Made by a program: the position numbers and the translations under genes. 64,000 nucleotides of DNA from Rs1 sp029027825 (GTDB lineage Bacteria > Pseudomonadota > Gammaproteobacteria > Pseudomonadales > Balneatricaceae): assembly GCA_029027825.1 (NCBI GenBank), contig CP093399.1, positions 4,402,001 through 4,466,000 on the forward strand. Direction: 5' to 3'. Numbering within the stretch: position 1 is the stretch's first letter; each line of letters begins with the position of its first letter. Below the pieces are notes generated by a model. That model had not been told where the DNA came from, made no database searches, and saw only the letters and a program-made list of their open reading frames with translations. Below are positions 16,065 through 26,299 of this stretch, one piece after another.

Positions 16065-19000
16065 ATGTTAATTGGAATTGTAAATTCAATCGTTGGTCGA
16101 GTGTTAATTAGCGATAGTCAGGGAGTGGTTCGACATTTACAGATTGGAGACTCGATTCATAGTGGAGATATCATATCTTCAAAAGAGCTAAGTTCTAAAA
16201 TAACGCTGAGTAGTGGACGATTGATTGATTTTCAGCAACAAGCGCAATGGCTGTTTTCAGAGAACGGGTTTGCTAAAGTCACGGAGCTTTCATCGTTAAA
16301 TGAAGCGGTGGTGAAAGTTGTTAGTACAGAGACTGTCGGCAGCCAAAGATCATTATTTGAAAATTTAGAACTCAGCCAAGCAACCGCTACAGTGGTTAAC
16401 ACTCAATCAATTAACCCTGAAAACGTACCCGAAAATGAACTAGCAGAGCGTCAAGTGCTGCGTGTTGATCGATCTCAGGAAATAGCCGGTAGGATTGCAC
16501 GCGAGGCTTTAGAAGTATTGCCTTCGGTGATTACGCGAGTCAGCAAAGAGGCCAGTATAGCCAGGGAGAGTCGGCCAAGTTTCCACTCTCAGTTTGACCA
16601 GCTTGACTACAACTCTAGTCATCAAACTTTTAAAGATGCATTTTATCGGCTGTTCGCTAATAATTTACGTGGCTCTCTATCTGCATTGCAGGCACTGGGT
16701 GTAGCAGGTTTAAATACACATAATATTGAAGGTGCGCAGCATCATATTGTAAAAAATATTGATGACGGAAAATCATTAGATTCTTTGGATAAAGTGCAAG
16801 ACGTAGTTAATGCTGTGTTGGCTGCTTTTGCTGAAATACAAAGCAGTGCGGAGCAAAATGATGCGAGCGTGGTTTCACTATTGCTGCAAAATTTTACAAT
16901 TATCGGTATTCAAGGTATTGATCAGCACAACCATGCATTGATTAATTCAGTATTGAATACAGCACTGGTTGGCGCCAATCAAGTGCAGAGCGTCAGTCAA
17001 ATTCAGTTGTTGGTAGATAGCTATAATCAATTGCTCAGCGGCGCTGATGAACTTGATAATAATAATGTTAATTTAACCCGACCAGCGCTGGAATCACTGG
17101 GAGCTGCCAGCTTGAATGTTGGCGGGTTAGTTTTATTTAATCACATCGTAGATGAAAAGTCTGCTGCCGATATTTCACCCATCTCAAAGGTGTTGGCAAT
17201 AGCGCAAGCAGTGGCAAATGTGATGCAAGTTATCGCCGGCTCCGGGGTTGTCATTAAGGAGGAGTTGGAGTTACTTGGCGTCGATCCTATCGTCGAAATT
17301 TATATGCCGGCCATACATAACGCACTATCTGCTAGTGCGGATGACGGGAGTGAAATACCAAATATAGTTAATTTGCAGGCGCTGATTAATGCCGCTATTG
17401 TCGCTGCCGACGCCTCGCTACTGCTGATCAGCACGGCTGCTGAAAATGATACCGCCACTGCTTTATCCCCCAGTGTTGAGGATTATCTAAATATAGGTAT
17501 GAGTGGCGTGGACGCTAATAACTTGGCAGCGCTTAATACGGTGTTAAATGAAGCGACAATTGGTGCATTTCAGGTGGATAGTTTTGTCGAAGTGCAGTTC
17601 ATTGTGGATAGTTATAATCAGCTATTAATGGCCGCCGACGGTCTTGATGATCAAGATCAAAAAGCGACCCAACAAAACTATCAAGCGTTGGGCATCTTCA
17701 ATATCGACTCACCGGTTAAGGTCAGTTTGATGGGCGATGTTATTGATATACAACAGTCAATCGATGTTGATTCAGTGGCGAAGCTGAAAGCTTTGGCGCA
17801 GGCTGTGAATGCCGTGTTTGAGGCTGCAGCTGGCGGGGTTGCAGTTAGTCTAGCGCAGTTGCAACTGCTGGGAGTGACAGATGTAACAGTTGATAGTCTG
17901 GCCTTAGTGCAACAGGCGATAGCAAGCAGTGCGAATGATGGTAGCGAGGTCCAATTATTAACCGCTTTGCAGCAGTTAGCAACCGCTGCTGCTGAAAGCA
18001 TCAATGATGCCATTGCCGTTATTGTAGATGCTGCGGAAAACAACAGTGCCATAGCTGCAGCCCTCACTCTTAGTCAGTACTCAAGTGCCATAGTGACCGG
18101 GGTAAGTAGTAGTAATTTAGCGGCGCTTAACAGTGTATTAGATAGCGCTAATATCACCGGTGCTGAGGTTAATTCCAGCGCTAAAATTCAGGCGCTGGTT
18201 GACAGCTATCAAATTGTGTTGGACGCCGCTGACGGGGTGTATAACGGCGCCGCTAAACCGAGTATTGAAGATTATTCTAATTTAGGGGTGGTGGGCGTAG
18301 ATACGCCATTTAAAGCGCACTTGCTCGGTGGCTCGCTTGATCTGCTAAATAACGCTGATGTTGACTCATATGATCAGCTGCAAGCATTAGCAGATGCGGT
18401 AGCAGCAGTGTTGACGGGAGCGGCTGGTGGAGTAGCCCCCACGTTCGATCAGCTGATTAGCTTAGGTTTAAACAGTGTCACCACTGAGAATTTAGCAGCG
18501 CAGCAACAGGCGATAGCAGGGACTCCTGTTGATGGCAGTGGTGTACAGAGTATATTGGCGTTGCAAAGTTTACTTGGTTCGACAGCGCTAGCTTTTATTG
18601 CTGCACTGACTGCGCTGACAGCGGCGGCAGATGCGAATGACGCCACAGCGTCGACACCGAGTGTCAATGATTATAAGGCACTGGCTATCGTCGGCGTAGA
18701 GGGGGCTAATTTAGCCAATATTAATGGCATCTTAAACACTGCTAATGTTGTAGCTACAGATATTGATAGCGTTGCAGAGCTCCAGCAGTTAGTGGATAGT
18801 TACCTGCTGATTGTTGAAGTGGCCGATAGCAACACCGCCACAGCGGTTACCCCGACCGTTGCCGACTATAGCGTATTGGGTATTACTGGTGTCAGTGCCT
18901 CCAATCTAGCGCAGCTCAACCAAGTGTTAAATACCAGTAGCATTTTAGGTGAAGATGTCGATAGTGCTGTTGAATTACAGCAAATGGTGGACAGTTATCA

Positions 19001-22000
19001 ACGGGTGCTGGATGCCGCCGATGGAGTACATAATAATGCTGTGCTACCCGCTGCCGCCGATTATGCACGACTGGGAATAACAGGCATAGATAGCGCAGAA
19101 AAAGTATTGTTAATGGGGCAGGCGATAGACCTGAAAAATGCCACTGAGATTGATAGCATCGCCAAACTACAGCTGCTCAGTGCTGCTGTGCAGGGGGTCA
19201 TGGATGGCGCCAGCGGGATCGCGGGAGTACCAACTATCGCCCAGCTTACGCTGCTGGGAGTAGCTGGTGTCAATAGCGAAAATATTGGCCGAGTACAGTT
19301 GGAAATAGCCGCGACGGTCGATGATGGCTCCGCCGTCGATAACTTGCCGGCGCTTAGATTGATCGCGACTAACCCGCCGCTGGTGCTAGATTTAACGGAT
19401 ACTGCCGGTATCACCTTAAACTTGATCAACCCAGTAGTCACCGCAGACGGTAAAGTATATTACTATGTTGATAACAGCGGCAATGGTTTAAGTGGTACGG
19501 GAGATTTAATCACCCGCGGTGAATTGAGCGCTTTACTGAATGGCGGCACCGATACTCAAGATACACAGCTCAGTGGCGCAGTTGAAGGTGTTGACGATGC
19601 ACGTACGGTGATCGTCGATGGCTACACTATTATTTTACCAACCATTGCAGAGTTTCGAGCGCTTTATAAAGATCCGATAGATGACGCGCCCGCGGGATGG
19701 AAAGCCAGTGCCTATTGGTCATCTACCAATAGTTTTTCGAACTTTTATGACTATATACACATGGGCAGTGGCTCAGTGTCTTCCACTTCACTGACTGGCG
19801 GTTTTTATATCGCCTTTCAAGTGCTGTACCAGGACAGAGATGCAGCTCTTGAAAAAATTAGTAGCGCAGCGGGGCTCGATAATGCCGCAGCGACAATACT
19901 GTTAAGCGATTATCAAGCTTTAAATATTCAGGGAGTCAACACCGCCAATTTAGCGGCGGTGAACAGCGCATTAGACACCGCGCCGATTGATGCCAGCGCC
20001 ACGGATACTTTCGCCAAAGTACAGGTCATCGTTGCTGATGTGGTGTTGAATATGGCTATCGCCAAGATTGAAGACTACAACAACGGGGATGGCAGTACGC
20101 CGCCGGCACTGGTGCTACAAGATTATCTAGATGCTGCTGTCAGCGGCGTCAGTAGCGATAATTTAGCGGCGGTGAATGCGCTGATACTTGCGTCCAGTAG
20201 CGGGGATACGGATAGTGCCGCGGAAATTCAGGCGCTAGTTACGATACTTAATAGCGCCATTACTAAAATTGAAGCTTACAACATAGGCAATGGCACAAGT
20301 CCGCCGGCGCTAGTGCTGCAAGATTATTTAGATGCGGGTATTAGTGGCATCACTGGTGATAATTTGGCTGCAGTCAATGCGCAAATACTCGCCGCCGTAC
20401 CGGGCGCTGCGGATACTGTCTCAGAAATTCAAAGCTTGGTGAACGCAGCAGATGCGGCGCTTAGCAACATAGAAGCCTATAACAACGGTAATGGAACTTC
20501 TCCGCCAGCATTAATATTACAAGACTTTTTAGAGGCGGGTATCACCGGCGTCACTAGTGACAATATCGCCGCCGCCAATGCGCAAATATTGGCTGCTGCA
20601 ACCGGGGCCGCTAATAGCAATGCTGAGATTCAAAGTCTGATCACCGCTGCAGATCTCTCCATCGCCAACATAGAAGCTTATAACAATGGCAATGGAGTCA
20701 GCCCCGCGGCGCTGATTATTCAAGACTTCGCCGATGCAGGTGTCACTGGCGTGAGTGCCGATAATCTCGCCGCCGTCAATGCGCAAATACTTGCCTCGGT
20801 TCCAAATGCTGCAGATAGCGTGCCTGAAATTCAAAGCTTAGTGGCTGCAGCCGATACCGCTATTGCCAAAGTAGAAGCTTATAACAACGGTAATGGCAGC
20901 TCACCGGCGGCGCTAGTATTACAAGACTTTTTAGAGGATGGCATCACCGGCGTCACTAGTGACAATATCGCCGCCGCCAATGCGCAAATATTGGCTGCTA
21001 CAACCGGAGCCGCTAATAGCACTGCTGAGATTCAAAGTCTGATCGCCGCCGCAGACGTCGCCATCGCCAACATAGAAGCTTATAACACCGGCAATGGTAC
21101 CGCTCCACCTGCTTTAGTTTTACAAGACTTTTTAGAGGCGGGTATCACTGGCGTCAGCAGTGACAATATTGCCGCCGCCAATGCACAAATTTTGGCTGCT
21201 GCGACGGGGGGCGCCGATAGTAACGCTGAAATTCAAAGTCTAATCGCTGCAGCAGATGTCGCGATCGGAAAAATCGAAGCTTATAACAATGGCAATGGCA
21301 CTAGTCCCGCGGCACTAGTGGTTCAAGACTTCATCGATGCCGGTATCACCGGCGTGAGTGCTGTTAATGTCGCGGCAGTTAATGCGCAAGTACTCGCCTC
21401 AGTGTCGGGTGATACAGATACGGTGCCTGAAATTCAGACACTAGTTGCTGTAGCAAATACTGCAATCGCCAAGATAGAAGCCTATAACAACGGTAATGGA
21501 ACGTCTCCTGCAGCATTAGTTTTACAAGATTATTTAGCGGCGGGTGTTACCGGCGTAAGTATAGATAATCTCGCCGCCGCCAATGCACAAATTTTGGCTG
21601 CTGCGACGGGGGCCACCGATAGTAACGCTGAGATTCAAAGTTTAATTACAGCAGCAGATGACGCTATCGGCAAAATAGAAGCCTATAACAACGGCAATGG
21701 AGTATCTCCTGTAGCATTAGTTTTACAAGATTATTTAGCGGCGGGTATTATCGGCGTGAGTATTGATAATCTCGCCGCTGCCAATGCGCAGATTTTGGCC
21801 GCTGCTACGGGAGCTGCCGATAGCAATGCTGACATTCAAAGTCTAATCACAGCGGCAGATGTCGCTATCGCCAAAATCGAAGCATATAACAATGGCAATG
21901 GCACCAGTCCCGCCGCACTAGTTGTTCAAGACTTCATCGATGCGGGAGTCACAGGAGTGAGTGCTGATAATCTTGCGGCCATGAATGCGCAAGTGCTCGC

Positions 22001-25000
22001 CTCAGTGTCGGGTGATACAGATACAGTGCCTGAAATTCAGGCACTGGTTGCTGTGGCGGATACGGCGATCGCTAAGATAGAAGCCTATAACAACGGCAAT
22101 GGAACATCTCCGCCAGCATTAGTTTTACAAGACTATTTTGAGGCGGGCATCACTGGCGTGAGTATTGATAATATCGTGGCGGTTAATACGCAAGTGCTCG
22201 CTTCAGTGACGGGTGATACAGATACCGTGGCTGAAATTCAGGCGCAAGTGGTTGCAGCAGACAACGCAATCGCCAAAATCGAAGCTTATAATAACGGTAA
22301 TGGTACCAGCCCCGCGGCACTATTTATTCAAGACTTTATCGATGCGGGAGTGACGGGAGTGAGTGTTGATAATATCGCTCCGAACAATGCGCAAGTGCTC
22401 GTCTCAGTGCTTGGTGATACAGATACTGTGCCTGAAATTCAGGTGCTGGTTGCGGTGGCCGATGCGGTGATTGCCAAGATTGAAGCTTATAACAACGGTG
22501 ATGGTATAACGCCGCCGGCATTAGTTTTACAAGACTATTTAGCGGCGGGAGTCGCGGGTGTTAACAGCGACAACATTGGTGTTGTGATTGCGCAAATACT
22601 TGCTGCTGCTCCTGGTGTCGCTGATACAGTGCCTGAAATTCAAGTCAAAGTTACTTTAGTCAATCAGGCGATCGCCAAAATAGAAGCTTATAACAATGGC
22701 AATGGCACCAGCCCCGCGGCGCTGATTATTGAAGATTTTACCGCTGCAGGAATAACTGGCGTCAGTGCTGAAAATTTGGCCGCAGTGAATGCGCAAGTTC
22801 TCGCCTCCATATTAGGTGCTGCCAATACTGTCTCTGAAATTCAGGGATTGGTGTCTGCAGCTGATGCTGCGACCGCCAAGATAGAAGACTATAACAATGG
22901 GGATGGCAGTAGTCCCGCTGCACTGACTGTGCAAGATTATTTAGCTGCAGGGATAACCGGAGTGAGTACTGATAATGTGTCGGCACTGAATGCGCAAGTG
23001 CTCGCTTCAGTGGCTAATGCCACGGATACTGTCGCTGAAATACAAGCCTTGGTGATCGCGGCAAATGCCGCCATTGCCAAGATAGAAGCGTATAACAATG
23101 GCAATGGCACCCTGCCAGCGGCACTGGTATTACAAGACTATATAGAAGCGGGTATTAGCGAGGTCAACAGTGATAATTTAGCGGTCATCAATGCGCAAAT
23201 CTTAGCCTCGGCGCCAGGTGATACTGATACAGTGCCTGAAATCCAAGCAAAAGTGACGCTGGTCACGACGGCCATAGCTAAAATAGAAGCGTATAACAAT
23301 GGCAATGGAACAGTCCCCGCTGCACCTGTCTTACAAGATTATTTAAATGCGGGGGTTAACGGTGTCAGTCAACAGAATTTAGCGGGGGTCAACGCGCTGG
23401 TATTAAATGCGATTTCCGGCGCGGCCGATACCACGGCAGAGATACAGGCAATAGTAAATGCTGTGGTGGTCACTACTATCAATGCCGGCTCTACTTTGTT
23501 ATTGCAAGGTATCGAAGATGGCGCTGGTGAGGGTTATAAAGTAGATGGTCTGGCGGGGAATCAGCAATTAGGTTATACCGTGAGCAATGCCGGAGACGTC
23601 AACGGTGATGGCTATGACGACGTGCTGATGACCAGTAGGCAAGGCGCGAACGGTAGAGGGGCGGCTTATGAGATCTTTGGCTCGGCTAGTGGCGCGGGGA
23701 ACTTACTGGATACTAATGATATAGGCGGCGCTATAGCGGGCTTCGCTATCAACGTCGAAGCGACAAAAAATGCACTTACCTCCATCAGCAGTGCCGGAGA
23801 TCTGAATGATGATGGTCTGGCGGATATTATTGTCGGTACATCGAGTGCAACAGGCTCTGATGCCGTAGCTCATGTTATCTACGGAAAAACCAGTACCACC
23901 ACCGTTGAACTTTCCGCATTAGGTAGCGGTGGTTTTACTATAAATAACCCCTCGGCCACTCTGATCAGTCATCGAGTCAGTAACATTGGAGACATCAACG
24001 CCGATGGTTTTGATGATGTGATTGTCTCACAAGCTGGTAGTACCGGAAATGGCGAGGTCTATGTTATTTACGGCAGTGCCTCTGGCGTCGACATATTACT
24101 GTCAGATATAGCGAACCCCGCTAGCACCAATGGTTTTAAAATTTTTACCTTAGCGAATACTGACTACACGGAAATTAGTGGTGCGGGAGATGTGAATGGT
24201 GATGGTATTGCCGATTTGGTGGTGGGGGATAGAGAAGGAAACGGTGGTGGAGGAGAGGTCTATATTATTTACGGGCAGGCCGGAAATGTTCGCAATAACA
24301 TAGATTTGAACGCTTTTGTAGCTGCGCCTAGTCTTGGGTTCTCTATTAAAGGTAGCACCACGGATAGCAACTTTGAAGATGTTGGTGCCAGTGTCGCCGA
24401 GGCGGGGGACGTGAATGGTGACGGCTTTGCCGATATTATTATAGGGAATCCTTTTTCAGATTTAGGTGGCAGCAATGCCGGGATTGCCTTCGTGGTGTTT
24501 GGTAAAAGTAATATTACAGAAGTAGATATAGTGGCGCTCTCCAGCGATGCCAATACGGAGGGGTTTAGTATTGTGGGCTCGGCGCCCAACGGGTTTCTAG
24601 GTAATGCGAACACCATACACAGCGCTGGAGATGTTAATGGTGATGGGCTAGACGATCTGATCTTGGGCTATTATAAAGACACCTATGTCGTCTATGGCAA
24701 GATGGGTGGTGCCTCGATTGATTTGGCAAACTTTGACAACGGCACTACGTCTCAAGGTTTTTTGATCAGCAGTGATAGTATTGCCGGCGGCGACAGGCTT
24801 GCAGTCAGTGGCGGCGGCGATATCAATGGTGATGGTTTTGATGATTTGATTATAGGCAGTGGATGGTCCGATCAAAACGGCACTAGCTCTGGTAGCACGT
24901 ACGTTATATACGGAGCCGCCGACGCCGGGGATGACATCTACTTTGGCAGTGCCAATGACGATAGCCTAATCGGCAATGTCGGGGCGAATCGCCTTATCGG

Positions 25001-26240
25001 AAAACAGGGTAATGACATCTTAATCGGTAATGGTGGCGCTGATGTGATGCGCGGCGGCGAGGGCGACGATGTGCTTGCCATCTCCGATTTGAATTTTGCC
25101 GTCGTTGATGGTGGCTCTTCAGGTACCGATACGCTGCGTTTTGATGTTGCTCTAACAGCCGATTTTACGACAATTTCAGATAATCGAATGGTTGATATAG
25201 AAGTGATAGATTTAACCCAAGATGGCGGTAATAGTTCGATTACACTTAATTTAACCGATGTGCTAAATCTCAGTTCTAGTACCACCATTGCCAATACCCT
25301 CACGATATTGGGAAGTGCTGGCGATCAGGTCGAACTCAATGATATTTCAGCTGGTGGAGTTGGTCTTTGGGTTGAAACGGGAGCAAGTACCAGTGTCTAT
25401 GAATTTATTAGCGCGGGTAATGTGCTGGCAACTGTGACGGTTGCCAGTGCGGTGGCGACCAATTTAGTAACACCGCTAATTTTAGATTTGGATGGGGATG
25501 GCATAGAAACACTCTCTTTTTCTGAAGGTGTTCGTTTTGATATTGATGCCGATGGCACACTCAATCAAACAGGATGGGTCGGTGCTGATGATGGTTTACT
25601 GGTCAGAGATCTCAATGGGGATGGCATCATCAATGATGCATCAGAGCTGTTTGGGGAACACACTCTTAAGGATGATAGCACTAAAGCTAGCGATGGCTTT
25701 GCGGCCCTTAGTGAGTTAGATTCAAATTCAGATGGAGTGATGAATAGTTTAGATGACAGCTTTGATGAACTAAAGGTGTGGCGAGATCTAAATAGCGATG
25801 GTATCACTCAGCAGGGAGAGCTATTTTCACTGGCCGAAGCGGGGGTCTCAGAGATTTCCCTGAACAGTGAAATTACCAATGTTGACAGTAATGGTAATAC
25901 AGTGGGTTTATTGGGCCACTATATTGACAGTAGTGGTGCTCGGCAACAGCTGGCAGATGTGTGGTTTGAATATCAAGCTAAGCTTAGTGTTGGCCTTAGC
26001 ACAGAAACAAATGCTACAGAAACAAATAGCACAGCAATAAACAGTTCCTCTAACAGTGCGGTTATTAGTGATGCTGATATTTTTACTGAGGATGAGTTTG
26101 ATTTTGCCAGTATCAAAGGTATTAGTCCCGCTATCACTGAGGTATCAGTAGCTACACAGGAAATTGAAAAATTAGAGCTAATCACCTATCAGGGGGGTAA
26201 TGGATTGCTGGACGAGCTGCCCCCCGCAGATATTTATTAG
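16065..26240 (+). CDS. Giant secreted RTX/FG-GAP repeat adhesin, 3391 aa
   Basis: Predicted cell-surface or secreted adhesin exported by a type I system (C-terminal RTX region; the transporter is not in this window). Order of parts: residues 1-65, a LapA-type N-terminal retention module (GIVNSIVGRVLI, LQIGDSIHSGDII, LSSGRLIDF); about 190-1100, degenerate alpha-helical repeats (LGVxGV..NLAxxNxxL); about 1110-1260, a DUF1566/Lcl-like domain (GYTIILPTIAEFRAL, YWSST); 1332-2470, seventeen 67-residue repeats (IAKIEAYNNGNGTSPAAL); about 2480-2950, seven DxNxDGxxD FG-GAP motifs, enough for a seven-bladed propeller; about 2960-3010, GGxGxD-like RTX nonapeptides; about 3135-3300, LDLDGDGIETL-type calcium loops; then a Ser/Thr/Asn-rich tail. 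No dialanine TAAG/PAAG LapG site is visible in the first 200 residues. Likely role: attachment or biofilm. Confidence 0.92.
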   Translation: MLIGIVNSIVGRVLISDSQGVVRHLQIGDSIHSGDIISSKELSSKITLSSGRLIDFQQQAQWLFSENGFAKVTELSSLNEAVVKVVSTETVGSQRSLFENLELSQATATVVNTQSINPENVPENELAERQVLRVDRSQEIAGRIAREALEVLPSVITRVSKEASIARESRPSFHSQFDQLDYNSSHQTFKDAFYRLFANNLRGSLSALQALGVAGLNTHNIEGAQHHIVKNIDDGKSLDSLDKVQDVVNAVLAAFAEIQSSAEQNDASVVSLLLQNFTIIGIQGIDQHNHALINSVLNTALVGANQVQSVSQIQLLVDSYNQLLSGADELDNNNVNLTRPALESLGAASLNVGGLVLFNHIVDEKSAADISPISKVLAIAQAVANVMQVIAGSGVVIKEELELLGVDPIVEIYMPAIHNALSASADDGSEIPNIVNLQALINAAIVAADASLLLISTAAENDTATALSPSVEDYLNIGMSGVDANNLAALNTVLNEATIGAFQVDSFVEVQFIVDSYNQLLMAADGLDDQDQKATQQNYQALGIFNIDSPVKVSLMGDVIDIQQSIDVDSVAKLKALAQAVNAVFEAAAGGVAVSLAQLQLLGVTDVTVDSLALVQQAIASSANDGSEVQLLTALQQLATAAAESINDAIAVIVDAAENNSAIAAALTLSQYSSAIVTGVSSSNLAALNSVLDSANITGAEVNSSAKIQALVDSYQIVLDAADGVYNGAAKPSIEDYSNLGVVGVDTPFKAHLLGGSLDLLNNADVDSYDQLQALADAVAAVLTGAAGGVAPTFDQLISLGLNSVTTENLAAQQQAIAGTPVDGSGVQSILALQSLLGSTALAFIAALTALTAAADANDATASTPSVNDYKALAIVGVEGANLANINGILNTANVVATDIDSVAELQQLVDSYLLIVEVADSNTATAVTPTVADYSVLGITGVSASNLAQLNQVLNTSSILGEDVDSAVELQQMVDSYQRVLDAADGVHNNAVLPAAADYARLGITGIDSAEKVLLMGQAIDLKNATEIDSIAKLQLLSAAVQGVMDGASGIAGVPTIAQLTLLGVAGVNSENIGRVQLEIAATVDDGSAVDNLPALRLIATNPPLVLDLTDTAGITLNLINPVVTADGKVYYYVDNSGNGLSGTGDLITRGELSALLNGGTDTQDTQLSGAVEGVDDARTVIVDGYTIILPTIAEFRALYKDPIDDAPAGWKASAYWSSTNSFSNFYDYIHMGSGSVSSTSLTGGFYIAFQVLYQDRDAALEKISSAAGLDNAAATILLSDYQALNIQGVNTANLAAVNSALDTAPIDASATDTFAKVQVIVADVVLNMAIAKIEDYNNGDGSTPPALVLQDYLDAAVSGVSSDNLAAVNALILASSSGDTDSAAEIQALVTILNSAITKIEAYNIGNGTSPPALVLQDYLDAGISGITGDNLAAVNAQILAAVPGAADTVSEIQSLVNAADAALSNIEAYNNGNGTSPPALILQDFLEAGITGVTSDNIAAANAQILAAATGAANSNAEIQSLITAADLSIANIEAYNNGNGVSPAALIIQDFADAGVTGVSADNLAAVNAQILASVPNAADSVPEIQSLVAAADTAIAKVEAYNNGNGSSPAALVLQDFLEDGITGVTSDNIAAANAQILAATTGAANSTAEIQSLIAAADVAIANIEAYNTGNGTAPPALVLQDFLEAGITGVSSDNIAAANAQILAAATGGADSNAEIQSLIAAADVAIGKIEAYNNGNGTSPAALVVQDFIDAGITGVSAVNVAAVNAQVLASVSGDTDTVPEIQTLVAVANTAIAKIEAYNNGNGTSPAALVLQDYLAAGVTGVSIDNLAAANAQILAAATGATDSNAEIQSLITAADDAIGKIEAYNNGNGVSPVALVLQDYLAAGIIGVSIDNLAAANAQILAAATGAADSNADIQSLITAADVAIAKIEAYNNGNGTSPAALVVQDFIDAGVTGVSADNLAAMNAQVLASVSGDTDTVPEIQALVAVADTAIAKIEAYNNGNGTSPPALVLQDYFEAGITGVSIDNIVAVNTQVLASVTGDTDTVAEIQAQVVAADNAIAKIEAYNNGNGTSPAALFIQDFIDAGVTGVSVDNIAPNNAQVLVSVLGDTDTVPEIQVLVAVADAVIAKIEAYNNGDGITPPALVLQDYLAAGVAGVNSDNIGVVIAQILAAAPGVADTVPEIQVKVTLVNQAIAKIEAYNNGNGTSPAALIIEDFTAAGITGVSAENLAAVNAQVLASILGAANTVSEIQGLVSAADAATAKIEDYNNGDGSSPAALTVQDYLAAGITGVSTDNVSALNAQVLASVANATDTVAEIQALVIAANAAIAKIEAYNNGNGTLPAALVLQDYIEAGISEVNSDNLAVINAQILASAPGDTDTVPEIQAKVTLVTTAIAKIEAYNNGNGTVPAAPVLQDYLNAGVNGVSQQNLAGVNALVLNAISGAADTTAEIQAIVNAVVVTTINAGSTLLLQGIEDGAGEGYKVDGLAGNQQLGYTVSNAGDVNGDGYDDVLMTSRQGANGRGAAYEIFGSASGAGNLLDTNDIGGAIAGFAINVEATKNALTSISSAGDLNDDGLADIIVGTSSATGSDAVAHVIYGKTSTTTVELSALGSGGFTINNPSATLISHRVSNIGDINADGFDDVIVSQAGSTGNGEVYVIYGSASGVDILLSDIANPASTNGFKIFTLANTDYTEISGAGDVNGDGIADLVVGDREGNGGGGEVYIIYGQAGNVRNNIDLNAFVAAPSLGFSIKGSTTDSNFEDVGASVAEAGDVNGDGFADIIIGNPFSDLGGSNAGIAFVVFGKSNITEVDIVALSSDANTEGFSIVGSAPNGFLGNANTIHSAGDVNGDGLDDLILGYYKDTYVVYGKMGGASIDLANFDNGTTSQGFLISSDSIAGGDRLAVSGGGDINGDGFDDLIIGSGWSDQNGTSSGSTYVIYGAADAGDDIYFGSANDDSLIGNVGANRLIGKQGNDILIGNGGADVMRGGEGDDVLAISDLNFAVVDGGSSGTDTLRFDVALTADFTTISDNRMVDIEVIDLTQDGGNSSITLNLTDVLNLSSSTTIANTLTILGSAGDQVELNDISAGGVGLWVETGASTSVYEFISAGNVLATVTVASAVATNLVTPLILDLDGDGIETLSFSEGVRFDIDADGTLNQTGWVGADDGLLVRDLNGDGIINDASELFGEHTLKDDSTKASDGFAALSELDSNSDGVMNSLDDSFDELKVWRDLNSDGITQQGELFSLAEAGVSEISLNSEITNVDSNGNTVGLLGHYIDSSGARQQLADVWFEYQAKLSVGLSTETNATETNSTAINSSSNSAVISDADIFTEDEFDFASIKGISPAITEVSVATQEIEKLELITYQGGNGLLDELPPADIY
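20058..23474 (+). repeat. 17 tandem 201-bp repeats inside the adhesin gene
   Basis: Each unit encodes 67 residues of the form IAKIEAYNNGNG-TSPAALVLQDYL-AAGITGVS-DNLAAVNAQ-ILAA-GAADTVAEIQ-LV-AAD. I count 17 units with no break in period. Some non-adjacent units are closer to each other than to their neighbours (for example the ASVSGDTDTVPEIQ group and the AAATGA-DSNAEIQ group), which points to block duplication or gene conversion. Confidence 0.92.
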
Positions 26241-26299
26241 AATACTTAGGCAAGCTTGTGATGTAACGAGGAATGACAGGAGAAAGAGCCAAAGTCGGC

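Noticed and set aside
17681..25807. Many antisense frames of 60-130 codons across the adhesin gene
   Set aside because: They are mirror images of a repetitive Ala/Val/Asp/Asn-rich coding strand; no start signals and no similarity to known proteins.
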